Source of the DNA: Ensifer sesbaniae
Lineage (GTDB): Bacteria > Pseudomonadota > Alphaproteobacteria > Rhizobiales > Rhizobiaceae
Assembly: GCF_013283665.1 (NCBI RefSeq)
Contig: NZ_JABEKU010000002.1
Coordinates: 1,052,863-1,116,862 of the forward strand
Reading direction: 5' to 3'
Length of the DNA stretch: 64,000 nucleotides
The position numbers and the translations under genes were made by a program. A model generated the notes under the pieces. It was not told the DNA's origin and searched no databases. It was given only the letters and a program-made list of their open reading frames with translations. Of the stretch, positions 18,149-27,218 are shown piece after piece. Position 1 is the first letter of the stretch. Every line of letters begins with the position of its first letter.

Positions 18149-18760
18149 ATGAAACTCTATCGCCATCCGCTGTCCGGCCATTCACACCGGGCACAGCTCT
18201 TTCTGTCGCTGCTCGGCGTACCGCACGAACTGATCGACGTGGATCTCAAGGCCCGGGCACACAAGGAGCCGGAGTTCCTGAAGCTCAATCCGTTCGGTCA
18301 GGTTCCGGTTCTCGATGACGACGGCACCATCATTGCGGACTCCAATGCCATCCTCGTCTATCTCGCCAAGAAGCTCGGCCGCATCGACTGGCTCCCGGAA
18401 GATCCGGCCTTGGCCGCCAAGGTACAGAAATGGCTTTCGGTTGCCGCCGGCGATATCGCCTTTGGCCCGGCGGCTGCCCGGCTCGTCACCGTGTTCGGCG
18501 CCAATCTGCGGGCGGAAGAGGCGATTGCCCGGGCGCATCGCGTGCTGGCGCAGATCGATGCTGAACTGACCGGCCGCGACTTCCTGCTCGGCGCCCGGCC
18601 GACCATCGCCGACGTTTCGCTCTACAGCTACGTTTCCGCCGCGCCCGAGGGCAATGTCGACCTCTCCGACTATGCCCAGGTCCGGGCCTGGCTTGCCCGC
18701 ATCGAGCGCCTGCCCGGCTTCGTCGGCTTCCAGAAGACGGCTGTCGGCCTCGCCGCCTGA
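18149..18760 (+). CDS. glutathione S-transferase family protein
   Basis: Cytosolic GST of 203 residues. The thioredoxin-like N-domain begins [20 protein letters not shown] with Ser/His in the glutathione-activating loop; then [13 protein letters not shown] (cis-Pro) and [13 protein letters not shown] (Ser binding the gamma-glutamyl group). The helical C-domain carries [17 protein letters not shown], the N-capping box Asp. It is followed by the PNPOx/ferredoxin-reductase gene after 59 bases and diverges from a LysR gene; detoxification of electrophiles or quinones together with the flavin reductase is plausible. The substrate is not identifiable. Confidence 0.88.
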   Translation: MKLYRHPLSGHSHRAQLFLSLLGVPHELIDVDLKARAHKEPEFLKLNPFGQVPVLDDDGTIIADSNAILVYLAKKLGRIDWLPEDPALAAKVQKWLSVAAGDIAFGPAAARLVTVFGANLRAEEAIARAHRVLAQIDAELTGRDFLLGARPTIADVSLYSYVSAAPEGNVDLSDYAQVRAWLARIERLPGFVGFQKTAVGLAA

Positions 18761-18819
18761 CGAACCGGGCCCCGGGGCAGCCACCCTGTCCCGCCCTCAC
18801 CCCAACGAGGTTTCAGATC

Positions 18820-20886
18820 ATGCCGGACAATGCACAACAGAAACGGCCGGACTCTCCCTGGCACGAAGGCGAACTTGCCATCCAGCGCAGCCTCGGAGTC
18901 GTCGAACGCATGGATGCAACGGGGCGGAACTTCGTGCGCAGCTTCATGCCCGAGCAGCACCAGCGGTTCTTCCCCATGCTGCCATTCGCTGTCTTCGGCG
19001 CGGTCGACGCAAAAGGTGACGTCTGGGCGACGATGCGCGCCGCAGCCCCCGGCTTCATGCAGGCTCCCGACGCCTTGAACCTCGACGTGCGGCTGCCGCG
19101 CGAACCCGATGATCCGGCGGATGCCGGCATGGATGACGCCCATTCGATCGGCATGCTCGGCATCCAGCTCGAAACCCGGCGCCGCAACCGGCTGAACGGC
19201 GCGATCCTGCGTGAGGGCGACGACGGGTTCACCATTCGTGTGCGCCAGAGTTTCGGCAACTGCCCGCAATATATCCAGCTCCGGCAATTCTCCTTTTCCC
19301 GTGCCCCGCACGATCCGGCATCGCACCGGCCGGTCCGCTACACGGCGCTCGACGAGCGCGCCCGGGCGATCATCGCCAATGCCGATACCTTTTTCGTCGC
19401 CTCCTATTTCGACCGCGATACCGGCGAGCGGCAGGTCGATGTCTCCCATCGCGGCGGAAAGGCTGGTTTCGTCGAGATCGGCGACGATGACGTTCTCACG
19501 ATCCCCGACTTCTCCGGCAACCTGTTCTTCAACACGCTCGGCAACTTCATGGTCAATCCGCGCGCCGGTCTGCTGTTCATCGACTTCGCGACCGGCGACA
19601 TGCTGCAGCTGACCGGTAGCGCCGAGGTCATTCTGTCTTCGCCCGAGGTCGCCGCCTTCCAGGGTGCCGAACGCCTGTGGCGCTTCCGGCCCGAACAGGT
19701 CGTTTATCGCCAGGATGGCCTGCCGCTTCGCTGGGCCTTCGAGGATGGTGGTTGGTCGCCCAACCTGCTGACGACAGGCGACTGGGAGCAAGCGAAGGCA
19801 CGCCTGCAGGCCGCGACCCTGGCCGAAAAGTGGCGGCCGTTCCGGGTTGCGCGCGTCGAAGAGGAAAGTACGACGATCCGCTCGCTCTACCTCGCGCCGG
19901 ACGATGGTGTCGGCCTCATGGCCCACCGGGCCGGCCAGCACCTGCCGATCCGGATGCGGACAGACGCGAACGGCAAGGCTCTTGTCCGAAGCTACACGCT
20001 CTCCTCCGCCCCGACCGATGCGCTCTATCGCATCAGCGTCAAGAAGGACGGCATGGTTTCACGGCAACTGCACGGGCTCAAACCCGGTGACCGGATCGAA
20101 GCGCGTGCGCCAGCCGGCAGTTTCACGATCGATGGCACGGAGCGGCGACCGGCGGCGCTGATCGGCGCCGGCGTCGGCATCACGCCGATGGTGGCCATGC
20201 TCCAGCACATCGTCCACGAGGGTCGCCGCAAGCGCCGCACGCGTCCGACCTGGCTTTTTCAGGCCGCCCGCTCCTTGGAGGAACGTGCCTTCGACCGGGA
20301 AATCGCCGCTCTGGTCGAGGAAGGCCAAGGCAATATCCGCCTCGTGCGCGCGCTCAGCCAACCGGAGGGCGCGACCGAAGGGCAGGACTATGACGTCAGT
20401 GGCCGGATCGATCTCACTCATCTGAAAGCCACCCTGCCTTTCGACGACTACGACTTCTATCTGTGCGGCCCGGCGGCCTTCACGCAGTCCCTCTATGATG
20501 GTCTTCGCGCGCTCAATGTGGCCGACGCCCGCATCCATGCGGAAGCCTTTGGGCTCTCGTCGCTGACACGGCGGCCGGATGGCGGTTCTCAGCCGATCAT
20601 GGCACCGCCGGCGAGCGTTCCCGTCCACGTCGTCTTTGCGAAATCCGCCAAGGAGGCCCGCTGGCAACCGGGCGACGGCAATCTGCTCGATCTCGCCGAA
20701 GCGCGCGGGCTGACACCCGAATTCGGCTGCCGCAACGGCAGTTGCGGATCCTGCAGGACGTCGGTGCTCGAAGGAAAAGTGACCTATCCGTCCGCGCCCT
20801 CTTTCCCGGTGGCAGAGGACGAAGCGCTGATCTGCTGTGCCGTTCCGGCTGAAGACGAGGAACACAAGCTGCATCTTTCGCTCTAA
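18820..20886 (+). CDS. PNPOx-like / ferredoxin-NAD(P) reductase / 2Fe-2S fusion protein
   Basis: Multidomain flavo-iron-sulfur protein of 688 residues. Residues ~35-320 resemble the pyridoxamine-phosphate-oxidase-like FMN split barrel (DTFFVASYF, DFSGNLFFNTLGNFMVNPRAGLLFID). Residues ~335-450 form an FAD-binding reductase barrel (GQHLPIRM, RSYTLSSAP). Residues ~450-585 form the NAD(P) domain (GAGVGITPMVAMLQ; YLCGPAAFTQ). The C-terminal plant-type ferredoxin domain (~605-688) has Cys ligands in CRNGSCGSC and a later CC in ALICCAVP. It can therefore pass electrons from NAD(P)H through FAD to a 2Fe-2S cluster and the N-terminal flavin site. Likely in one transcript with the GST and the cyclase. 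The physiological acceptor is unknown. Confidence 0.85.
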   Translation: MPDNAQQKRPDSPWHEGELAIQRSLGVVERMDATGRNFVRSFMPEQHQRFFPMLPFAVFGAVDAKGDVWATMRAAAPGFMQAPDALNLDVRLPREPDDPADAGMDDAHSIGMLGIQLETRRRNRLNGAILREGDDGFTIRVRQSFGNCPQYIQLRQFSFSRAPHDPASHRPVRYTALDERARAIIANADTFFVASYFDRDTGERQVDVSHRGGKAGFVEIGDDDVLTIPDFSGNLFFNTLGNFMVNPRAGLLFIDFATGDMLQLTGSAEVILSSPEVAAFQGAERLWRFRPEQVVYRQDGLPLRWAFEDGGWSPNLLTTGDWEQAKARLQAATLAEKWRPFRVARVEEESTTIRSLYLAPDDGVGLMAHRAGQHLPIRMRTDANGKALVRSYTLSSAPTDALYRISVKKDGMVSRQLHGLKPGDRIEARAPAGSFTIDGTERRPAALIGAGVGITPMVAMLQHIVHEGRRKRRTRPTWLFQAARSLEERAFDREIAALVEEGQGNIRLVRALSQPEGATEGQDYDVSGRIDLTHLKATLPFDDYDFYLCGPAAFTQSLYDGLRALNVADARIHAEAFGLSSLTRRPDGGSQPIMAPPASVPVHVVFAKSAKEARWQPGDGNLLDLAEARGLTPEFGCRNGSCGSCRTSVLEGKVTYPSAPSFPVAEDEALICCAVPAEDEEHKLHLSL

Positions 20887-20937
20887 GCCATGTATCGGCT
20901 ATTGATGGACATCGTCAGTAGCCGTGCGGGATGCAGA

Positions 20938-22158
20938 ATGAACGATCAACAGATCCGCGATATCGTCCTCTGGCTTTCGGAGCAGGGCCTGAAGGGGCTG
21001 GATGAGCCGGAGCTGTTCGCTGGCTTCTGCGAGCAGTGCCGTGCAGCCGGCCTCGACCTTGCCCGCGCACTCGGGCTGATCGACACGCTGCATCCGGAAT
21101 TCGAAGGCCGCGCCTTCCAGTGGAATGACGAGACGGATGTGACGCCCGATGTCATCCAGTACGGCTCGACAACGACCGGCGAAGCCCTGTTGAATTGGCA
21201 GAATTCCATCTTCTACCACATGCTCAACGATCATGAGCCGGAACGGCGCACCCGCCTCGCGACCGAGGAAACCGTCAGCTTCACGATGCTGAACGAGCTG
21301 AAGGAGCAAGGGCACACCGATTGCGTCAGCATGATCCACCATTTCACCGATCAGGGTCGCGTCGGGGGAATGGATTGTTTCTATTCCTATTGGACGACCC
21401 GCAAGCCGTCCGGTTTCGCCGAGGACGACATCGCTGCGCTCCGGGCCCTGTTGCCGACGCTCGCGCTCGCGGTGAAGACCGGCTCCTGCATGCGCATCAT
21501 CAGCACGCTTGCCGATGTCTATCTTGGCGCCGACGCCGGAAAACGCGTTGTCGAGGGAAGCATCGCCCGCGGTGCGGCGGTGCGCATCGAAACGGTCATG
21601 TGGTTTTCGGACCTCAGGAGCTACACCCGCATCTCGGACACCGCCTCGCCCGACCAGATCATCCCGCTGCTCAACGATTATTCGGGCACGGTGATCACGG
21701 CCATTCACGACCATGGTGGCTGCGTGCTGAAGCTCATCGGTGACGGTGTGCTTGCGATCTTCAATGCCGACGACCCGGCTACCGCCTGCGCCAACGCCAT
21801 TGCGGCCGAACGGCAGCTCCGCCGCATGCTCGCCGAGCTCAATACGAGCCGGCAGGCGGAGGGCAAGCCGACGACCGACGTCTATCTCGGCCTCCATATC
21901 GGCGAAGTGTTCTACGGCAATATCGGCAGCCAGACCCGACTCGATTTCACCGTCGTCGGTCCGGCCGTCAACGAAGTGAGCCGCATTTCATCGATGTGCC
22001 GTTCGGTCGAGCGGCACATGATCATGTCTTCTGATTTCGTCGAGGCCTGCCCGCCGGAACATCAGGTCCATGCGGTGTCGCTGGGGCGTTTCGCGCTGCG
22101 CGGCATCGCGCGGGCAAAGGAGCTGTTCACGTGGGATCCGGAACTGCCGGCGAACTGA
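20938..22158 (+). CDS. adenylate/guanylate cyclase domain protein, soluble
   Basis: Soluble class III cyclase of about 406 residues. The N-terminal ~200 residues are helical and GAF-like in length with no TM segment. The catalytic domain (~205-400) contains VMWFSDLRSYTRISDT (first metal Asp), GGCVLKLIGDGVLAIFN (second metal Asp), VYLGLHIGEVFYGNIG and DFTVVGPAVNEVSRI. I prefer ATG at 20938 (MNDQQIRDIV); ATG at 20890, only four bases past the previous stop, adds 16 residues. The close spacing links it to the GST and reductase genes, suggesting a cyclic-nucleotide output tied to that redox module. Confidence 0.82.
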   Translation: MNDQQIRDIVLWLSEQGLKGLDEPELFAGFCEQCRAAGLDLARALGLIDTLHPEFEGRAFQWNDETDVTPDVIQYGSTTTGEALLNWQNSIFYHMLNDHEPERRTRLATEETVSFTMLNELKEQGHTDCVSMIHHFTDQGRVGGMDCFYSYWTTRKPSGFAEDDIAALRALLPTLALAVKTGSCMRIISTLADVYLGADAGKRVVEGSIARGAAVRIETVMWFSDLRSYTRISDTASPDQIIPLLNDYSGTVITAIHDHGGCVLKLIGDGVLAIFNADDPATACANAIAAERQLRRMLAELNTSRQAEGKPTTDVYLGLHIGEVFYGNIGSQTRLDFTVVGPAVNEVSRISSMCRSVERHMIMSSDFVEACPPEHQVHAVSLGRFALRGIARAKELFTWDPELPAN

Positions 22159-22169
22159 AAAGCGTGCCG

Positions 22170-22469
22170 TTACTGGCTCATCACGCCCTGAGAGACGCGC
22201 GAGAGATGGCGGTGCTGCAGCTCGGCTTGAACCTCACCCTGGAAGTCCATCACCTGCCGGCGCACTTCGTCTTCCGAGCAGCCGCAGGCAAGAAGTTCGT
22301 CGGCGAGGGCGCGGCACCGGCGGCGCCAGAATTGCAGGGCTTCGGCGCCATGCAGATCTTCAAGCTCGACGGCAGCGGTGCGGATGGCGGTCAATCTCCT
22401 TGCCACCGGAAACGGAACGATCGTGCTCGCATCGGATTCCGTGGCTTTCACTGATTGCTTGCCTGCCAT
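22170..22469 (-). CDS. DUF6074 family protein
   Basis: Small cytoplasmic protein of 99 residues of the rhizobial DUF6074 type. A short polar start is followed by STIVPFPVARRL (the conserved xVIPFPLxRR motif), then an amphipathic helical region with FWRRRCRALADELLACG and a C-terminal VMDFQGEVQAEL helix. Function is unknown. ATG at 22469 follows GAGAAG; an in-frame upstream start at 22514 is less likely. The gene is convergent with the cyclase, only 11 bases between stops. Confidence 0.75.
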   Translation of the reverse strand: MAGKQSVKATESDASTIVPFPVARRLTAIRTAAVELEDLHGAEALQFWRRRCRALADELLACGCSEDEVRRQVMDFQGEVQAELQHRHLSRVSQGVMSQ

Positions 22470-22804
22470 CTTCTCATTTGCCCCCTGGAGCTTCGTGCGT
22501 TGACGCGAACGCATGAAGACGCCCTACGCTTGTCGATGTCGAGCACCTCACGCGCCTGCGGTGTCCCCAACCGCAGGCGAAGCACTCTGGTGATTCCTGT
22601 TCTACGAAGCCTATGGTTAACGTTTCCTTCCCGCCGCCACCGCCAGATGCGGATTGACCGCTTGTGGGACAGAAGATGTCGGCCTCGTCAAACCGGCGAC
22701 ACGGTTGTCCGCTTTTCTGGGTTGGTTTCCGACATAAAACATGACATTGGAATTCATATTTATACCCACCACCCTCGGTCGCCGCCCCCAGTGAGTGCAG
22801 CTGC
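22470..22804. other. intergenic region upstream of the ABC exporter
   Basis: About 335 bases between the divergently read DUF6074 gene and the exporter. No gene or family-like fragment was recognised on either strand; it presumably holds both promoters. No strong hairpin with a U-tract was seen. Confidence 0.4.
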
Positions 22805-24522
22805 ATGTTGAAGCGTTTCTTCGCGTTTTACCGCCCCTATCGCGGCCTGTTCATTCTCGACTTTTCCTGCGCCGTGCTTTCCGGCCTGCTCGAGCTCGGC
22901 TTCCCGATCGCAGTGAAGCTGTTCGTCGATCAGCTTTTGCCGAGCCAGGAATGGACCCTGATCCTGTTGTCCTCGGCGGGACTACTGCTCGTCTATCTGC
23001 TCAATACCGGCCTGATGGCGACGGTCACCTATTGGGGCCACATGCTCGGCATCAACATCGAGACGGACATGCGGCGGATGGCCTTCGACCATCTGCAGAA
23101 GCTCTCCTTCTCGTTCTTCGACAACCAGAAGACCGGTCATCTGGTCGGGCGCCTGACGAAGGACCTCGAGGAAATCGGCGAAGTCGCCCACCACGGGCCT
23201 GAAGACCTGTTCATTGCGATCATGACCTTCATCGGCGCACTCTTGCTGATGCTGATGGTGCATTGGCAGCTGGCGCTGATCACGGCCGCCGTCGTGCCGA
23301 TGACGGCCTGGGTTACCAGCCGCTACGGCGGGCGGATGACCCGGAACTTCCGCAACCTTTACGGCCGGGTGGGCGATTTCAACGCCCGCATCGAGGAGAA
23401 TGTTGGGGGGATACGGGTGGTACAGGCCTTAGCCAAGAAGCGCATGAGCGCAGCCTCTTCGAGACCGACAACCAGAACTATCGCCGCACCAAGCTCGAAG
23501 CCTATCGCATCATGGCCGCGAGCACGTCGCTCAGCTACATGAGCATGCGGCTGACGCAGCTGATCGTCATGATCACCGGCTGCTACTTCGTGCTGACCGG
23601 CGAGCTGACGAATGGCGGCTTCGTCAGCTTCCTGCTTCTGGTCGGCGTGTTCTTCCGCCCCGTCGAGAAGATCAACTCGGTCATCGAGACCTATCCGAAG
23701 GGTATTGCCGGCTTCAAACGCTTCCTCGAACTCATGGAAACCGAGCCCGATATCGAGGATCGGCCAGATGCTGCCGACGTCACCGACCTCAAGGGTGACA
23801 TCACCTATAGCGGCGTCTCGTTCGGCTACAGCGCCGAGAAGCCGATCATCCAGAACATCGACCTGACGATCCATGCCGGCGAGACGATCGCCTTCGTCGG
23901 TCCCTCGGGCGCCGGCAAGACGACGATCTGCTCGCTGCTGCCACGCTTCTACGAGGTCAGCGAAGGTTCGATCACCATCGACGGCACTGACATCCGCGAC
24001 ATCACGCTTTCCTCGCTGCGTGGCCAGATCGGTATCGTCCAGCAGGATGTCTTCCTCTTCGCCGGCACCATTCGCGACAACATCGCCTATGGCCGGCTCG
24101 GTGCCAGTGAAGCCGATATCCTGGATGCCGCCCGGCGCGCCAAGCTCGACGGCACGATCCAGGCGTTGCCGGACGGCATGGACACGGTGATCGGCGAGCG
24201 CGGAGTCAAGCTTTCCGGCGGGCAAAAGCAGAGGCTGGCGATCGCCCGCATGTTCCTGAAGAACCCCGCAATCCTCATCCTCGACGAGGCGACCTCCGCG
24301 CTCGACACCGAATCGGAACGGGCGATCCAGCAGTCGCTGGCCGAACTTTCCAGGGGCAGGACGACATTGATCATCGCGCACCGGCTGGCAACGATCCGCG
24401 ATGCCGATCGCATCGTTGTGGGCGACGGCAGCCGCATTCGCGAACAGGGACCGCACGAAACACTGCTCGCCGCCAAGGGCGCCTATAGCCGCCTCTATCA
24501 CGCCCAGGCAGGTACCATCTGA
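22805..24522 (+). pseudogene. MsbA-like ABC exporter (permease-ATPase) with one-base frameshift
   Basis: The two halves of one half-transporter are in adjacent frames. Frame one (22805 to ~23437) gives six-TM-type permease sequence starting MLKRFFAFYRPYRGLF through ARIEENVGGIRVVQALA. The other frame resumes at about 23438 with HERSLFETDNQNYRRTK and carries the complete nucleotide-binding domain: GPSGAGKTT Walker A, QQDVFLFAGTIRDN Q-loop, LSGGQKQRLAIAR signature, ILILDEATSALD Walker B and IAHRL switch His. One inserted base near 23437 would restore a 572-residue protein of normal size. The codons just before the break (23402-23431) are unlike the rest of the gene, so a sequence error is a real alternative to a true mutation. 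Substrate unknown; lipid or glycolipid export is usual for the family. Confidence 0.8.
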
Positions 24523-24615
24523 TGATGGCCATGGCAGCGTAGGCATTGCATGCGGAAGGAGGGGACGATACGAACGGAACACATTGCACCCTCCGTCCGC
24601 CAGATCCTTAGCGCC

Positions 24616-26178
24616 ATGAACACTCCTGATCTTTCCGTCCTTGAACGCGCCATAGCAGCCTTGCCGCAGCACCACCCCGGACCGGGCGGCGTTGCCGGTG
24701 TGGTGAGAGACGGCGAGGTCCTGTTTCGCCACGCCTGGGGCTATGCCGACCTGACGGCCCGCAAACAGATGACGATGGCGACGCGGATTCCGATCTGCTC
24801 GATCACCAAGCAGCTAACCTGCGCGGTGCTGCTGGACGCGGTTGGTCGTCCCGAGAAGCTCGACCCCGCGCTCGACGCCTATCTCCCCTTGCTCGAAGGC
24901 AAGCGCCCGACCGCTGCCCATCTCTGTCACAACCAGTCCGGACTTCGCGACTACTGGGCGTTGACGGTGCTTGAGGGCGCCAGCCACGATGGTGTCTTCC
25001 GCCGTGAGGATGCACGCCCGCTGCTGTCCAAGGCGCGCTCGACGCATTTCGAGCCCGGCACCCGCTATTCCTACTCCAACGGCAATTTCCGCATTCTCGC
25101 CGACCTGATTGAAGAGCATACCGGCCGCTCAATGGCGGAACTCTATCAGAGCTCCGTCTTTGGTCCCGCGGCCATGCAGACCGCCGCCCTGACCCCGGAT
25201 ACCAGCCTGCCGCCGGACGGTATCGTCGGCTACGAGGGCAACGAGGCGATCGGCTATTTCGAGGCGCTCAATCGCATCTATTGGGCGGGCGACGCCGGTG
25301 TTTCCGCCTCGCTCGACGACATGCTGGCCTGGGAGTGCTTCATCGACGGGACGCGTGACGATGCGGACGGGCTCTATCGCCGCCTTTCTGCACCGCAGAC
25401 CTATGCGGATGGTCGCCCGGCACCCTACGGCTTCGGCCTCGCACACGAGATGATCGGCGATGTCGCGATCAGTGGTCACGGTGGCGCGCTTCGCGGTTTC
25501 CGCTGCCGCAGGCTTTACGCACCCACCGAGCGTCTCTCCGTCGTGGTGATGTTCAATCACGAAGGCGATGCCCATGCGGCTGCAACGACGCTGATGAAGA
25601 TCGCTCTCGGCCACGAGGATACCGAGACCACGTCCGGGAGCTGGGACGCGCGGAGCACCGGAAGCTACCTGGATCCGGAAACGGGCCTCGCCCTTGTCGC
25701 CAGACCGACGGCATCGTCCCGCATCGAACTGCGGTTCGCGACTTCGCCCGAAACGCTTGCCGTCAGTGCCGACGGCAGCGCCCGCTCGGCGGCGGTGACC
25801 CTGACCGCGCAAGGCGCCGCGCTTCGCATGGAACGGCCCCGCGAAAATCTGACGGTGAATGCCGAACGCATTTCCGGCACGGCGTTCCCCGACATCGCCG
25901 GCCGCTACCATTCGGCTGAACTCGACGCTCATCTCGACATCGTCTCCACCAATGGCGTCTTCTACGGCGGCTTCGACGGTGCGCTCGGCACCGGAGCGAT
26001 GCATGCCATGCGACCGCTGGCCGAAGACGTCTGGCTCCTTCGCTGCAAGCGCGCGATGGATGCACCGGCACCGGGAGACTGGACCATGCTCGTCCGGCGC
26101 AACGCGCAAGGCGAGGTTGCAGGCCTCACCATCGGCTGCTGGCTCGCCCGGCGGATCGACTACACGAAAATCGGCTGA
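24616..26178 (+). CDS. dap: D-aminopeptidase (family S12)
   Basis: Serine peptidase of 520 residues matching the length of the Ochrobactrum/Brucella D-aminopeptidase, which releases N-terminal D-amino acids from peptides and amides. Catalytic residues of the penicillin-recognising fold are in place: SITK (Ser62, Lys65), YSN (Tyr153-Ser-Asn155) and HGG (His288). The C-terminal ~180 residues form the two beta-barrel domains typical of DAP (ARPTASSRIELRFATSP; DIVSTNGVFYGGFDG). I chose ATG at 24616 because residue numbers then match the family; a longer frame begins at 24550. No signal peptide. It follows the broken ABC exporter by 93 bases. A role in D-amino-acid or peptidoglycan-fragment use is likely. 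Confidence 0.88.
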   Translation: MNTPDLSVLERAIAALPQHHPGPGGVAGVVRDGEVLFRHAWGYADLTARKQMTMATRIPICSITKQLTCAVLLDAVGRPEKLDPALDAYLPLLEGKRPTAAHLCHNQSGLRDYWALTVLEGASHDGVFRREDARPLLSKARSTHFEPGTRYSYSNGNFRILADLIEEHTGRSMAELYQSSVFGPAAMQTAALTPDTSLPPDGIVGYEGNEAIGYFEALNRIYWAGDAGVSASLDDMLAWECFIDGTRDDADGLYRRLSAPQTYADGRPAPYGFGLAHEMIGDVAISGHGGALRGFRCRRLYAPTERLSVVVMFNHEGDAHAAATTLMKIALGHEDTETTSGSWDARSTGSYLDPETGLALVARPTASSRIELRFATSPETLAVSADGSARSAAVTLTAQGAALRMERPRENLTVNAERISGTAFPDIAGRYHSAELDAHLDIVSTNGVFYGGFDGALGTGAMHAMRPLAEDVWLLRCKRAMDAPAPGDWTMLVRRNAQGEVAGLTIGCWLARRIDYTKIG

Positions 26179-26259
26179 GGCCGTGATCGAGGCGCCGGAT
26201 ATGCTAAGCAGAGGCGCGGCAATGGGCCGCGACATGACCAGAAACCGGAAGACCACGGC

Positions 26260-27045
26260 GTGAAACAGAAGCGACCAACGGCTGCGCGAGACAACGGCCG
26301 CCGCCCCGCAGCCGATGCCGGCAAACGCGTGACCGTTGCCCGCGCACTTTCCAAGCTCGGCTACTGTTCGCGCACGCAAGCCGAAAAGCTCGTTCTCGAA
26401 GGACGCGTCAGCGTCAGCGGACGCAAGGCCACGAGCGTTTCACATTGGGTCGACATCGACAAGGATCGCATCGCGGTCGATGGCAAGCCGGTGCATGCCG
26501 AAGAGAAGATCTATCTGATGCTGAACAAGCCGCGCGGATTGGTCACCACTCGGCACGACCCCGAGGGCCGGCCGACGGTGTTCGATTGCCTGACGGAATC
26601 CGACTTGTCTTTCCTGTCCCCAGTCGGTCGCCTCGATAAAGCCAGCGAAGGGCTTCTGCTCTTCACCAACGACACAGTGCTTGCCCAGCGCCTGCTCGAT
26701 CCTGAAACACATCTCGGCAAGGTCTACCACGTGCAGATCGCCGGTCAGGTCGGTGACGGGCATCTCAGGCACATGGTTGCCGGCATCGAGGAAGGCGGCG
26801 AGGTGCTGCGCGCCGCACGTGCCGTCCATCTCAAGGGTGGCGACAAGAACACATGGATCGAAGTGGAGCTGGAAGAGGGGCGCAACCGCCAGATCCGCCG
26901 CATGCTTGATGCGCTCGGCTTCGAGGTTTTGCGCCTGCTTCGCGTTTCGATCGGGACGATCGCGCTTGGCGACCTACCCAAAGGCGCCACCCGTACACTC
27001 ACGGCGGAAGAAATCACCTATCTGAGACAACGCACGGGTCTTTGA
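26260..27045 (+). CDS. RsuA/RluB/RluE/RluF-family pseudouridine synthase
   Basis: RNA-modifying enzyme of 261 residues. After a basic tail, an S4 RNA-binding domain (~22-70: VARALSKLGYCSRTQAEKLV, GRVSVSGRKAT) precedes the synthase domain. Its catalytic Asp lies in PVGRLDKASEGLLLFTND (~128), and EGRNRQIRRMLDALG with LLRVSIGTIALGDLPKG forms the C-terminal signature. The substrate is an rRNA uridine; which one cannot be read from sequence. The start is GTG at 26260, preceded by GGAAG; no ATG fits. It is probably an independent housekeeping gene. Confidence 0.9.
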   Translation: MKQKRPTAARDNGRRPAADAGKRVTVARALSKLGYCSRTQAEKLVLEGRVSVSGRKATSVSHWVDIDKDRIAVDGKPVHAEEKIYLMLNKPRGLVTTRHDPEGRPTVFDCLTESDLSFLSPVGRLDKASEGLLLFTNDTVLAQRLLDPETHLGKVYHVQIAGQVGDGHLRHMVAGIEEGGEVLRAARAVHLKGGDKNTWIEVELEEGRNRQIRRMLDALGFEVLRLLRVSIGTIALGDLPKGATRTLTAEEITYLRQRTGL

Positions 27046-27218
27046 CGGGCCATGCCGGAACATTCGAGTGCCTCGAGACCCAGGCTGGCCGCTGCAATTT
27101 TTAGGAACACCCTGCCGTGAGGTGGGCGGTCATCTAATGCGACGTCCGAAACGACGACCTCACTCCACCGGAACATGCACGCGACAAGCGCGTGGTTGGC
27201 CGGTAGCCGGTTCCGACC

